Notes: generated by a model from the letters alone, not told the origin. A DNA stretch of 63,560 nt from Thiobacillus sp. UBA2597 (GCA_002339725.1 DDKN01000052.1:5777-69336), one strand, 5' to 3'; shown: positions 1 to 10,540, numbered from the stretch's first letter. Made by a program: numbers and translations.

Positions 1-141
1 GGGGGATTCTCCCCACCCCAACCCTCCCCGCGCGCGGGGAGGGGGCAACCCTGTGTCGTCGTTCCCGTGCAAGCGGGAACCCAGTCTTTCAAAACGGCTG
101 GATCCCCGCTTTTGCGGGAATGACGGATTGAAGAGGCTGTT
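1..141. repeat. Intergenic repeats upstream of hslU
   Basis: Two repeat types fill this leader. The first 50 bases hold an inverted C-rich/G-rich element (CCTCCCCGCG / CGCGGGGAGG). Bases 60-135 hold two hairpins of the form TTCCCG(n)CGGGAA, ending in GCGGGAATGAC. The second type recurs at 58182-58262 upstream of argC, and C/G-rich elements of the first kind recur near 40.7 kb and 59.8 kb, so these are dispersed intergenic repeats. No gene is seen; hslV, the usual upstream partner of hslU, would lie left of the window. Confidence 0.6.
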
Positions 142-1470
<1,329 letters not shown>

Positions 1471-1581
1471 GCGGGCAATTATTCAGACATTTTTATCCGG
1501 CGATAAATAAAGCCAGCAGGCGGGAATGCCCCGCGCCCGGTAAAGTAACGTTTTTGCTGTTTTCGGAATCAGGAGATCGTC

Positions 1582-3447
1582 ATGGCTACCCGAGAAACCC
1601 TCGAATCCCGCGTTGCCGCCTGCAAAAGTGCGGCAGACCTGTACGCCCTCGCGCGCGAGGCCCTGGATGAACCGGCCGACCCGGCCTATGCCAAGGAACT
1701 GTTCTCCCGCCCCGAGTTCAAGGGCGATGCCGGTGCCAAGGCCTTTCTCGACGACACCGCCGGCAGCGCCATGTTCACCAAGGACTTCGTCGCCCTGGCC
1801 ATGGGCTACCAGGCGCTGGGTGATGCCGGCCAGGCCCAGGCCATGCTGCAACAGGCGCAGGACTTCGCCATGAGCGGCGACGAAAAGGTGGCCGTCGGTG
1901 TGGGCCTGCTGCTGGTGACGGGGGATGCCGCCGGCGCCGTCAAGGCCCTGACCGGGGCCCTCAAGGAGATCTCCTCGACCGAGGAGCTCTATGGGCTGGC
2001 CAAGCTGGTCGGCGGCGAAATCAAGGAGGCGGCAAGCGGCCTGCTGAGCGAGGTTTACGAGAAGATCAAGGCCAAGGCCGGTCGCGCGGCCGATTTTGCC
2101 CGTCTGGCCAGGAGCATCGCCCAGGATCTGGGTGACAAGGTCAAGGCGGCGGCGGTGATCCAGGAGGGTGCGGCCAAATACAGCGGCGCCTCCGATCTGA
2201 TTTCGCTGTCCGGCGTGCTGAGCGAGATCGACACCTCGGCCGCCGCGGCGCTCTATGACAAGGCGCTGGAATCGGCCAAGGACTTCATCGCGCTCAAGCA
2301 GGTGCTGGCCGCGGCCAAGGACAATCCGGCCTTCACCAAGGCGGTGCTGGCCAAGGGCGCCGAAATCGCCACGGCCACCCCCGAGTTTCTCGAGTTGGTC
2401 GCCATCAGCGCGGCCATCGGCGATGAGGCGGGCGCCCTGGCCCTGTTGGGCCGGGCCGAGGATGCCATCGCCAACCTGGACGAGATGCGCAAGGTGGTCG
2501 AAGCGGCCGAGCGCTACGCTGCCAGCGATGCCGCCCGGGTGGCCCGGCTCAAGGAACGCCTGGCCAAGCGCGAGGCCAATCAGGCCAAGTATGTCGAGAT
2601 CCAGAATGAGGAGGCCAAGGCCACTACGGTCAAGCAGTTCATCGCCCTGGCCGACCGGGTGGTGGCCGAGCTGCAGGACAAGGCCTATGCCGCCAAGCTG
2701 CTGAGCAGCGCCGAGGCCATGTTGCGCGAATCCGGCTTCCATTTCAGCCGGTTCAAGCCGCTGATCTTGGCGGTCGACCGCCTGGGCGACAAGGCCTGGC
2801 TGGGCAAGCTGCTGGACGAAAGCATCGCCACGGCGACCGATTTCGTCTGGTTCCGCGAAGTGGTGCTGACCGCGGCGCGCGAGCTGAAGGATGCCGAGTT
2901 CGGCCGCGTCAAGGCCAGGGAATACCTGACGGCGCGCGCGGGCCAGGCCGGCGACAATCCCTACGACTACACCAAGCTGGCGGAAACCGTGCGCGACGCC
3001 CTGAACGACGCGGCCTGGGCCACCCAGCTGTTGGCCGAGGCGGCCAAGCGGGCCAAGGATCACTTTGCCCTGGCTTACATCGGCAAGCTCTACCGTGACC
3101 TGGGCGATGATGCCAATGCCAAGGCCCAGTTCGAGAAGGCCGTGGTCGCCTGCGCCAGCGGCGAGGCCTGTGTGCAGTTGGCCGGCCGCTTGAAGACCGA
3201 TGGCATGGCCAATGCCGAGATCGCCAGTCTGATGGATGCCTGCGGTGCCAAGCTCAGCTCGGCCAACGACAAGCTGCGCTGGGCCGAGGGCGTGGCCGAT
3301 CTGCTGCTGGATGCCGAGTGGGCGGCGCGCGCCTATGCCACGATTGCCGATGCCTTCACCGACGAGGTGGGGCGCAAGCGTTTCGAGTACAGCCGTCAGC
3401 TGCGTCTGGGCTACCGTTATTTCGGGCCCGGCGTGCAGGCCCACTGA
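1582..3447 (+). CDS. Large alpha-helical repeat (TPR/SEL-like) protein, function unknown
   Basis: A 621-residue, Ala/Lys-rich protein without signal peptide or membrane segment, so probably cytoplasmic. The whole chain reads as repeated helix pairs of about 33-36 residues. Each has a motif like DFxxLAxxxxxxGDxxxAxxxLxxA, for example near residues 70-100, 165-195, 220-260 and 500-530, which resembles degenerate TPR repeats. It starts at ATG 1582 behind a good AGGAG site (1570-1574) and is closed by a strong hairpin terminator, so it is a single-gene unit. I do not recognise a named family. A protein-protein interaction scaffold is the likeliest role. Confidence 0.75.
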   Translation: MATRETLESRVAACKSAADLYALAREALDEPADPAYAKELFSRPEFKGDAGAKAFLDDTAGSAMFTKDFVALAMGYQALGDAGQAQAMLQQAQDFAMSGDEKVAVGVGLLLVTGDAAGAVKALTGALKEISSTEELYGLAKLVGGEIKEAASGLLSEVYEKIKAKAGRAADFARLARSIAQDLGDKVKAAAVIQEGAAKYSGASDLISLSGVLSEIDTSAAAALYDKALESAKDFIALKQVLAAAKDNPAFTKAVLAKGAEIATATPEFLELVAISAAIGDEAGALALLGRAEDAIANLDEMRKVVEAAERYAASDAARVARLKERLAKREANQAKYVEIQNEEAKATTVKQFIALADRVVAELQDKAYAAKLLSSAEAMLRESGFHFSRFKPLILAVDRLGDKAWLGKLLDESIATATDFVWFREVVLTAARELKDAEFGRVKAREYLTARAGQAGDNPYDYTKLAETVRDALNDAAWATQLLAEAAKRAKDHFALAYIGKLYRDLGDDANAKAQFEKAVVACASGEACVQLAGRLKTDGMANAEIASLMDACGAKLSSANDKLRWAEGVADLLLDAEWAARAYATIADAFTDEVGRKRFEYSRQLRLGYRYFGPGVQAH

Positions 3448-3467
3448 GCGAGTGTTTGCTCACCTGA

Positions 3468-3503
3468 AAACGGCCGGGGCACAAGCCCCGGCCGTTTGTT
3501 TTT
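3468..3503 (+). terminator. Rho-independent terminator
   Basis: A 13-bp perfect stem (AAACGGCCGGGGC / GCCCCGGCCGTTT) with an ACAA loop, followed by a T-rich run, 20 bases after the stop of the helical-repeat gene. It separates that gene from the flagellar block. Confidence 0.9.
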
Positions 3504-3586
3504 TGTCGCCGGACAGGGGTGGGGCCGTGCTAAACTCGCGGCATTATTTTTACAACCTTGCCCCCGCGCGTTGACGGGCCAAGAGG

Positions 3587-4714
3587 ATGGCGGAAGACAG
3601 CGATCTCGAAAAAACCGAGCCTGCGTCAGGCAGAAAGATCGAGCAGGCACGCGAGGAGGGCAACGTTCCCCATTCCCGGGAACTGGGCACCTTCGCCATC
3701 CTGATGACCAGCACCTTGATCATTGCTTTGATGGGCGGCTATTTCTATCAGGGTATGCGGGACATGATGCTCGAAGTCTTCAGCTTCGGGCGCGATGCGG
3801 CGACCGATCCGGCCTATATGTGGTTGCTGCTGCTGGGCGCGACCCGGGACGTTCTGCTCACCTTCCTGCCATTCGGCGTGGCCCTGATCGTGGTCACGGT
3901 CGGGGCGAATCTCCTGATCTCGGGCTGGAATTTCACGACCAAGGCGCTGACACCCAAGTTCGAACGGCTCGACCCGATCCAGGGTCTGGGCCGCATGTTC
4001 TCGGTCCAGGCGGCGATCGAGCTGGTCAAGGCCGTGCTCAAGAGCGCCCTGATCGCCGGGGTGTCGGCCTGGGTGTTGTGGACACAGCGCGACGCCCTGC
4101 TCAACCTGGTGGCGGAACCCCTGACCCTGGGCATCGAGCATTTCGCCTCGATCATCCTGATGACCGTGCTCGCGGCGGCCGGCGCCTTCGCCCTGATCGC
4201 CGTGATCGACGTGCCCTTCCAGCTCTGGCATTACTTCAAGAACCTGCGCATGAGCAAGGAGGAGGTCAAGCAGGAAACCAAACAGAGCGAGGGCGATCCG
4301 CAGATCCGCGCCCGTATCCGCCACCTGCAGCGCGAAATGGCGCGGCGCCGGATGATGGCGGCGGTGCCCAAGGCCGAGGTGGTGGTGACCAACCCGATGC
4401 ACTTCGCCGTCGCCCTGAAATACGACGAGAAGCGCATGAGTGCGCCGCAGGTGGTGGCCAAGGGCAGCCAGCTGGTGGCCGAACGGATCAAGGAGATTGC
4501 GCGCGAGCACGGCGTACCGATCGTCGAGGCGCCGCCCCTGGCGCGCGCCCTGCACCGTCATGTCGAGATCGGCGACACCATCCCGGGCACCCTGTTCAGC
4601 GCGGTGGCCCAGGTGCTGGCCTATGTCTATCAGTTGAAGCAGGCCAAGCTGGCGCCGCCCTTGCCGAACGATTGGCAGGTGCCGGCGGACATGGATCCGG
4701 GGGCGGCGGCGTAA
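3587..4714 (+). CDS. flhB: FlhB, flagellar export gate and specificity switch
   Basis: FlhB is the inner-membrane component of the flagellar type III export apparatus that switches export from hook to filament substrates. The 375-residue protein has four hydrophobic segments (about residues 30-55, 85-110, 145-165, 185-210) and a cytoplasmic C-terminal domain. The autocleavage motif at residues 269-272 reads NPMH instead of the near-invariant NPTH, while flanking VVVT and FAVAL are normal. It is first in the block; a weak extended -10 (TGcTAAACT, 3528-3536) lies upstream but no sigma-54 or sigma-28 promoter is clear. flhA begins at the next base after the stop. Confidence 0.96.
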   Translation: MAEDSDLEKTEPASGRKIEQAREEGNVPHSRELGTFAILMTSTLIIALMGGYFYQGMRDMMLEVFSFGRDAATDPAYMWLLLLGATRDVLLTFLPFGVALIVVTVGANLLISGWNFTTKALTPKFERLDPIQGLGRMFSVQAAIELVKAVLKSALIAGVSAWVLWTQRDALLNLVAEPLTLGIEHFASIILMTVLAAAGAFALIAVIDVPFQLWHYFKNLRMSKEEVKQETKQSEGDPQIRARIRHLQREMARRRMMAAVPKAEVVVTNPMHFAVALKYDEKRMSAPQVVAKGSQLVAERIKEIAREHGVPIVEAPPLARALHRHVEIGDTIPGTLFSAVAQVLAYVYQLKQAKLAPPLPNDWQVPADMDPGAAA

Positions 4715-6790
4715 GTGGCGGCGGCGACGATGACCGGTTTGCAATGGCAGCGCCTGGCGGCGCCGGTGCTGGTGATCCTCATCCTGGCGATGATGATCCT
4801 GCCGCTGCCGACCTTCATGCTCGACATGCTGTTCACCTTCAACATCGCCTTGTCGATGATCGTGCTCCTGATCGCGCTCTATACCCTGAAGCCGCTGGAG
4901 TTCTCGATCTTCCCCACCGTGCTGTTGATGACCACGCTGCTGCGGCTGTCGCTGAACGTGGCCTCGACCCGGATCGTGCTGCTCGAAGGCCATACCGGAC
5001 CGGATGCGGCGGGCAAGGTGATCGAGGCCTTCGGCCACTTCCTGGTCGGCGGCAATTACGCGGTCGGCCTGGTGGTGTTCGTGATCCTGGTGCTGATCAA
5101 CTTCGTGGTGATCACCAAGGGCGCCGGCCGCATCGCCGAGGTGGCGGCCCGCTTCACTTTGGACGCCATGCCGGGCAAACAGATGGCGATCGACGCCGAC
5201 CTCAATGCCGGCCTGATCGGGGAGGACGAGGCGCGCCGGCGCCGGGCCCAGGTGGCCCAGGAGGCCGACTTCTACGGTTCGATGGACGGTGCCTCGAAGT
5301 TCGTGCGCGGCGACGCCATCGCCGGCATCATCATCATGCTGATCAACATCATCGGCGGTCTTCTGATCGGCGTGATCCAGCACGATTTGAGCCTGGCCAC
5401 CGCGGCCAACAACTATACTCTGCTCACCATCGGCGACGGCCTGGTCGCCCAGGTGCCGGCCCTGATCATCTCCACCGCCGCCGGCATCGTGGTGTCGCGC
5501 GTCTCGACCGAGCAGGACCTGAATCAGCAGATGCTGTCCCAGGTGTTCGGCAAGCCCCAGGCGATTTTCCTGTCCGCCGGCATCCTGGCCGTGCTCGGCC
5601 TGATCCCCGGTATGCCGCACGTGGCCTTCCTGCTGATGGCGGCGGTGCTGGCCGCGATCGGCTATGTCATCGATCAGCGCGGCAAGGCGGAAGCGGCGGC
5701 CGCCGCGGCCGTGGCGGAGGCGCCGCCCGCACCGGAAGAGCCGGTCGAGATCGGCTGGCAGGACGTCCAGGCGGTCGACCAGCTCGGGCTGGAGGTCGGC
5801 TATCGCCTGGTGCCCCTGGTCGATCGCGCCCAGGACGGCGAGCTGCTGCGCCGCATCCGTGGCATCCGCAAGAAGATCGCCCAGGACCTGGGTTATCTCG
5901 TGCCCTCGGTGCACATCCGCGACAACCTGCAATTGAAGCCGAACGCCTATCGCATCCTGTTGAAGGGGGTGGTGGTGGGCGAGGGTGAGGCCATCGTCGG
6001 CAAGCAACTGGCGATCAACCCGGGCCGCGTCTTCGGCACCGTGCCGGGCCAGCCAGCGGTCGATCCCGCCTATGGCCTGCCGGCGGTGTGGATCGAGCCG
6101 ACCCAGCGCGATCAGGCCCTGAGCTACGGCTACACCGTGGTCGACCCGAGCACGGTGGTGGCGACCCATCTGTCCAAGGTGATCAGCGACCATGCCCCGG
6201 AACTGCTCGGGCGCGAGGAGACCCAGCAGCTGCTCGACCACTTCGCCAAGCAGGTGCCCAAGCTGGTGGAGGAGCTCACGCCCAAGACCCTGCCGCTGGG
6301 CACGGTGCAGAAGGTGTTGCAGAACCTGCTCGAGGAGGGGGTGCACATCCGCGACCTGCGCACCATCCTGGAGACCCTGGCCGAACACGGCAGCCGCACC
6401 CAGGATGCCGACGAATTGACCTCGGCGGTTCGCGTCGCCCTGGGCCGTGCTATCATCCACGACATCTATGGAGCCGCCCAGGAACTGCAAGTGATTGCGC
6501 TGGAGCCAGGTCTGGAACAGATCCTCATGCAGGCAGTGTCCTCGCGCGGCGAGGCCGGTGCCGGACTGGAGCCCGGTCTTGCCGAGACCATGGTCAAGGA
6601 CACCCAGCGCGCCGTCCAGCGTCAGATGGAGGCCGGTCTGCCCGCCGTGCTCCTGGTGCCCCCCCTCCTGCGTCCCATGCTTGCCCGTTTCCTGCGCCGG
6701 GCCGCGCCCGACCTCAAGGTCATCTCCCATGCCGAAGTGCCCGACGGCAAGTCGATCCGGGTGGGCGCCATGATCGGTAGCGGCGCATGA
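4715..6790 (+). CDS. flhA: FlhA, flagellar export gate
   Basis: FlhA is the nonameric export-gate protein of the flagellar type III system, with a proton-conducting membrane domain and a cytoplasmic docking platform. It is 691 residues, full length. About eight membrane segments occupy residues 15-315 with the FHIPEP-type loop, followed by an Ala/Glu linker near 325-345 and the soluble domain. The GTG at 4715 directly abuts the flhB stop; an in-frame ATG at 4730 is an equally plausible start. Its last four bases overlap flhF, which suggests translational coupling. Confidence 0.97.
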   Translation: MAAATMTGLQWQRLAAPVLVILILAMMILPLPTFMLDMLFTFNIALSMIVLLIALYTLKPLEFSIFPTVLLMTTLLRLSLNVASTRIVLLEGHTGPDAAGKVIEAFGHFLVGGNYAVGLVVFVILVLINFVVITKGAGRIAEVAARFTLDAMPGKQMAIDADLNAGLIGEDEARRRRAQVAQEADFYGSMDGASKFVRGDAIAGIIIMLINIIGGLLIGVIQHDLSLATAANNYTLLTIGDGLVAQVPALIISTAAGIVVSRVSTEQDLNQQMLSQVFGKPQAIFLSAGILAVLGLIPGMPHVAFLLMAAVLAAIGYVIDQRGKAEAAAAAAVAEAPPAPEEPVEIGWQDVQAVDQLGLEVGYRLVPLVDRAQDGELLRRIRGIRKKIAQDLGYLVPSVHIRDNLQLKPNAYRILLKGVVVGEGEAIVGKQLAINPGRVFGTVPGQPAVDPAYGLPAVWIEPTQRDQALSYGYTVVDPSTVVATHLSKVISDHAPELLGREETQQLLDHFAKQVPKLVEELTPKTLPLGTVQKVLQNLLEEGVHIRDLRTILETLAEHGSRTQDADELTSAVRVALGRAIIHDIYGAAQELQVIALEPGLEQILMQAVSSRGEAGAGLEPGLAETMVKDTQRAVQRQMEAGLPAVLLVPPLLRPMLARFLRRAAPDLKVISHAEVPDGKSIRVGAMIGSGA

Positions 6791-8169
6791 TCAAAAAATT
6801 CTACGCCGGCACCACGCGCGAGGCCCTGCGCCAGGTGCGCGATGCCCTCGGCGCCAACGCCATCATCCTGTCCAACCGCCGGATCGAAAGCGGGGTGGAG
6901 ATCATCGCCGTGGCCGATCTGGACGTCGCCGCCCTGTCCGAACGGGCCGAACCCGTGGTGTCCGCGCGGCCGGTCCGGAGCGCGGCCGAGCCGCCCAAAC
7001 CGAAGCCCCAAGCCAAGGCGCAGCCCAAGCCGATGTTCGACGAGGCGGCGATCACCACCCTGACCGAATATCTCGCCCAGCGCGAGGGGGGCCAGCCGCC
7101 CGCCCGGCAGGAAGAGGCTGCGCCCGCCAGCATGCCGGCAGGCGAGACGGGCAAGGTCGAAGCCGCGCCGGCCGAGATGCCGCCGGTGGTGCAGGAACTG
7201 GCGCGCGAGGTGCGTCTGCTGCGCAGCATGGTGGAAGGCCAATTGGCCGGCTTCGCCTGGTCCGATCTGAACCGCAGGGAGCCGCTGCGGGTCGAGCTGA
7301 TGAAGCGCCTGATCGCCGCCGGCTTCGGCACGGCCTTGTGCAACCACCTGCTCGAACAATTGCCGGAAGGCCATGACCTGGTCCGGGCCGAGAAGTGGCT
7401 CAAGGCCACCCTCATGCACAACATCAAGGTGGCGCAGGACGAGCAGGACATCGTCAATCGCGGCGGCGTCTATGCCCTGGTCGGCCCCACCGGGGTGGGC
7501 AAGACCACCACCGTGGCCAAGCTGGCGGCGCGCGCCGTGCTCAAATACGGCGCGAGCCAGGTGGCCCTGATCACCACCGATACCTATCGGATCGGCGCCC
7601 AGGACCAGCTGCGCATCTACGGCCGCATCCTCGGCACCCCGGTCTATGCCGTGCGCGACGCCAAGGAACTGGAGCTCACCCTGGCTGATCTGGCCGACAG
7701 GAAGCTGGTACTGATCGACACCGTCGGCATGGGCCAGCGCGACAGGCGGGTGGCCGAACAGGTCGATTTCCTCTCCGGTCAGGGGCGCCGGGTCAGGCGC
7801 CTGCTTTTGCTGAGCGCGCCGGCCCAGGGCATGACCCTGGAAGAGGTGGTGCGCGCCTACAGCGGCGAAGGTCTGGTCGGGGTGATCCTGACCAAGATCG
7901 ACGAGGCCTTGACCTATGGCCCGGTGCTCGACGTGGTGTTGCGCCATCAGCTGTTGGTGCACTACGTCACCAATGGCCAGCGGGTGCCGGAAGACCTGCA
8001 CCTGGCCAATCTGCTTTATCTGGTCGACCGTGCCTTCAAGCTGCACCAGCCGGATTCGCCCTTTGCCGTGGACGAGTCGGATATCCCCGTGCTGGTGGCC
8101 GCCGAACGCGCGGTGTCGGCCGCCGACCCCGACAATCGGGCCCAGGGGGCGCTCGGTGCCGTCGGCTGA
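6787..8169 (+). CDS. flhF: FlhF, SRP-type GTPase controlling flagellar placement
   Basis: FlhF marks the pole where the flagellum is built and is required for export-apparatus assembly. The 460-residue protein has an N-terminal basic B domain, a Pro/Ala/Lys-rich linker (about residues 60-130), an N domain, and the NG GTPase core with Walker A GPTGVGKT (about 236-243), a DTYRIGA motif, and DTVGMGQRD in the G3 region. It overlaps flhA by 4 bases, and the flhG-like gene starts inside its last codons. This order is typical of polarly flagellated proteobacteria. Confidence 0.95.
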   Translation: MIKKFYAGTTREALRQVRDALGANAIILSNRRIESGVEIIAVADLDVAALSERAEPVVSARPVRSAAEPPKPKPQAKAQPKPMFDEAAITTLTEYLAQREGGQPPARQEEAAPASMPAGETGKVEAAPAEMPPVVQELAREVRLLRSMVEGQLAGFAWSDLNRREPLRVELMKRLIAAGFGTALCNHLLEQLPEGHDLVRAEKWLKATLMHNIKVAQDEQDIVNRGGVYALVGPTGVGKTTTVAKLAARAVLKYGASQVALITTDTYRIGAQDQLRIYGRILGTPVYAVRDAKELELTLADLADRKLVLIDTVGMGQRDRRVAEQVDFLSGQGRRVRRLLLLSAPAQGMTLEEVVRAYSGEGLVGVILTKIDEALTYGPVLDVVLRHQLLVHYVTNGQRVPEDLHLANLLYLVDRAFKLHQPDSPFAVDESDIPVLVAAERAVSAADPDNRAQGALGAVG

Positions 8170-9067
8170 GACCCTGGATCAGGCGACCGGCCTGCGCCGG
8201 CTGCTTGGCCGGCAGGCGCCGTTTCATGCCTGTGCCGTGTTTGGTCCCGACCCGGCCTTGCAGGCCATGGCCCTGGCCAGCCTGGCCTATGCCCTGGCCC
8301 GGCGCGGTGAAGCCGTGCTGGTGCTGGACGAGGCCGAGTCGCCGCACAATGTGGCGACCCAGTATGGCCTGGCCCCGCGTCAGCGTCTGGCCGACGTTCT
8401 GCGCGGCCGTGCCGCGCTGGACAGGGTCGTGGTGGAAGCGCCGGGCGATGTCCGGCTGATCCTGACCGGCCCGCTGGCGGCCGAGTTCAATCAGATGACC
8501 GATGCCGCCTGGGATCGCCGCTTGGATGAACTGATCGGCGTGGTGGGCAACCCCGGCTGGCTCCTGGTCAATACCCGGCCTGGCGGTGTGGCCTCACCCC
8601 TGGCGGCCGCCTGCGCCGACCGGCTCCTGGTGTTGGCGGACAGCAAAGCGGTACTGACCGATGCCTATGCCCTGCTCAAGGCCGCGCATCAGGACCGGCC
8701 GGACGGACGCTGGCGTGTCCTGGTGATGAACCGTCAGAGCCAGGGTGAGAGCGACAGCCTGTTCGCCAATCTGGCGGGCACCGCACAGCGCTTTCTCGGC
8801 ATGCGCCTGGAATGGTTCGGCTCGGTGCCCAAGGACGAAAAACTGGCCCAGTCGATGCGTCTGATGCGACCCCTGCTCGAAGTGGCGCCCGAATGCCCGG
8901 GCTCGCTCGCCTTCAAGGCCTTGGCCGAAGCAGCGGGGGCGTGGGGCGATAGCGACGGGATGGATGCCCAGGCCTATTGGCAGCGGGCCTATTTGCTGGG
9001 CCGGGTCGCCGAGCAGGCAGCCGGCGTGGGGTTGCGCAATGCCAGGTTCGACAGGCGACACGGATAA
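8156..9067 (+). CDS. flhG: FlhG/FleN-like MinD-family protein lacking the P-loop
   Basis: Position and fold pattern identify this as the FlhG/FleN flagellar-number regulator (303 residues). It starts at GTG 8156 inside flhF, behind AGGGGG. Family features remain: SLAYALARRGEAVLVLDE (beta-strand plus helix after the P-loop), RLADVLRG, VRLILTG, and LTDAYALLK. However, the deviant Walker A expected at about residues 25-35 (KGGVGKT) is replaced by FGPDPALQA, and the second motif (DTAxG) reads NTRPGG. The reading frame is intact and no frameshift is seen, so this looks like a genuine pseudo-ATPase. The C-terminus overlaps fliA. Confidence 0.85.
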   Translation: MPSAETLDQATGLRRLLGRQAPFHACAVFGPDPALQAMALASLAYALARRGEAVLVLDEAESPHNVATQYGLAPRQRLADVLRGRAALDRVVVEAPGDVRLILTGPLAAEFNQMTDAAWDRRLDELIGVVGNPGWLLVNTRPGGVASPLAAACADRLLVLADSKAVLTDAYALLKAAHQDRPDGRWRVLVMNRQSQGESDSLFANLAGTAQRFLGMRLEWFGSVPKDEKLAQSMRLMRPLLEVAPECPGSLAFKALAEAAGAWGDSDGMDAQAYWQRAYLLGRVAEQAAGVGLRNARFDRRHG

Positions 9068-9764
9068 GGACGCGCTGGTCCGTCAGTACGCGCCGCTGGT
9101 CAAACGCATTGCCTATCACCTGATGGCGCGCCTGCCGGCCTCAGTCGAGGTCGACGACCTGATCCAGGCCGGCCTGATCGGACTGCTCAACGCGGTCGAA
9201 CGCTACGATGAGAACCAGGGCGCCAACTTCGAGACCTATGCCAGCCAGCGCATCCGCGGCGCCATGCTCGACGAACTGCGCGATGCCGATTGGGCCTCAC
9301 GCGGCGTGCGCAAGAGCGCGCGCCAGATCGAGGCCGCGGTCCATGCGTTGCAACAACGCCTGGGCAAGCAACCGAGCGAGCAGGAGATCGCCGATGAACT
9401 GCAGGTCGACATCAAAACCTATTATGATCTGCTGAGCGATGCCTGCGGCGCGCAATTGATCCATTACGAGGACCTGCACGATTTCGACAGCGACGAATTC
9501 CTGGCGCGCTACGCCGATGAGGCAGCGCCCGCCCCGTTCGAGATCCTGGCCGGGGAGCGGTTCCGTGCCGCCCTGGTGGAAGCGATCCGGGTGCTGCCGG
9601 AGCGGGAGAAGCTGCTGATGGCGATGTATTACGATCAGGAGCTGAATTTCAAGGAGATCGGCGCGGTGATGGGCGTGTCCGAATCGCGGGTCTGCCAGTT
9701 GCACACCCAGGCCGTGACGCGCTTGCGCAGTTGGCTGAAAGACTGGACCCAGTCAGCGGAGTGA
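9039..9764 (+). CDS. fliA: FliA, flagellar sigma factor sigma-28
   Basis: FliA directs transcription of late flagellar genes. The 241-residue protein has region 2 (LVKRIAYHLMARLP, then DDLIQAGLIGLL and FETYASQRIRGAMLDELR), region 3 (LGKQPSEQEIADEL) and region 4 (LPEREKLLMAMYY, then FKEIGAVMGVSESRVCQLH). ATG 9039 was chosen because it gives the usual length and follows GTGGGG; it lies 29 bases inside the flhG-like gene, a typical overlap in this cluster. motC starts six bases after the stop codon. Confidence 0.96.
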   Translation: MPGSTGDTDKDALVRQYAPLVKRIAYHLMARLPASVEVDDLIQAGLIGLLNAVERYDENQGANFETYASQRIRGAMLDELRDADWASRGVRKSARQIEAAVHALQQRLGKQPSEQEIADELQVDIKTYYDLLSDACGAQLIHYEDLHDFDSDEFLARYADEAAPAPFEILAGERFRAALVEAIRVLPEREKLLMAMYYDQELNFKEIGAVMGVSESRVCQLHTQAVTRLRSWLKDWTQSAE

Positions 9765-9770
9765 TGAGAC

Positions 9771-10511
9771 ATGGATCTGATTAGCATATTCGGCTTGTCG
9801 ATCGGGCTGATCGCCATCCTGGGCGGCCAGGCGCTCGAAGGCGGCCATGTCGGTTCGCTGCTCCAGCTGACGGCGTTCCTGATCGTGATCGGGGGCACGG
9901 TCGGCGCGGTCATGCTGCAGAGCACCATGCGGGTCTTCCTGGACGGCATCGGCATGTTGAAGTGGGTTTTCATGCCGCCCAAGCATGCGCCGGACAAGGT
10001 GCTGGAGATGCTGCTGCAGTGGAGCCAAACCGCCCGCCGCGGTGGCCTGCTTGCACTCGAGCCTTTCATCGACGAGCAACAGGAGCTGTTCTTCCGGCGC
10101 GGCCTGCAAATGCTGGTCGACGGTGCCGAGCCGGACGTTTTGCGCGACACGCTGGAACTGGAATTGTCCGCCTACGAGCATCATCACCAGGAGGCAGCCA
10201 AGATCTGGATGGCGGCAGGCGGCTACGCCCCGACCATCGGCATCCTGGGCGCGGTGATGGGCCTGATTCACGTGATGGAGAACCTGTCCGACCCGTCCAA
10301 ACTCGGCTCGGGCATTGCCGTGGCTTTCGTCGCCACCATCTACGGCGTGGGCGGCGCCAACCTGGTGTTCATCCCGATCGCCAACAAGCTCAAGCATCAC
10401 GTCAGCAAAAAGGTCGCTGAGCGCGAACTCTTCATCGAAGGCCTGATCTGCATCGCCAATGGTGAAAACCCCCGCATCATTGAAGCGAAGATGCAAGGGT
10501 ATTTGGTGTAA
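9771..10511 (+). CDS. motC: MotC, flagellar stator proton-channel protein (MotA family)
   Basis: A 246-residue MotA/PomA-family stator subunit with four hydrophobic segments (about residues 5-25, 33-52, 148-170 and 180-205). It has the conserved proline-containing segment AAGGYAPTIGILGAVMG and the ATIYGVGGANLVFIPIANKL signature. Together with motD it would form the torque-generating ion channel in the inner membrane. The combination MotC/MotD right after fliA matches the second stator set known from Pseudomonas; no motAB pair is in this window. A repeat-containing gap of 138 bases separates it from motD. Confidence 0.92.
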   Translation: MDLISIFGLSIGLIAILGGQALEGGHVGSLLQLTAFLIVIGGTVGAVMLQSTMRVFLDGIGMLKWVFMPPKHAPDKVLEMLLQWSQTARRGGLLALEPFIDEQQELFFRRGLQMLVDGAEPDVLRDTLELELSAYEHHHQEAAKIWMAAGGYAPTIGILGAVMGLIHVMENLSDPSKLGSGIAVAFVATIYGVGGANLVFIPIANKLKHHVSKKVAERELFIEGLICIANGENPRIIEAKMQGYLV

Positions 10512-10540
10512 TTAGGTCAGTGCCTTTGCAATGGCTGAAG

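Noticed and set aside
1483..3444. A 653-codon open frame antisense to the helical-repeat gene
   Set aside because: The plus-strand protein has regular helical repeats, a ribosome site and a terminator in the right place; the minus frame has none of these.
3504..3586. A sigma-54 or sigma-28 promoter before flhB
   Set aside because: No GG-N10-GC pair or TAAA/GCCGATAA boxes of acceptable quality were found; only a weak extended -10 is visible.
3626..6730. A 1034-codon open frame antisense to flhB-flhA
   Set aside because: It is rich in His, Gln, Gly and Arg, has no domain pattern, and mirrors the codon bias of the high-GC flhB/flhA genes.
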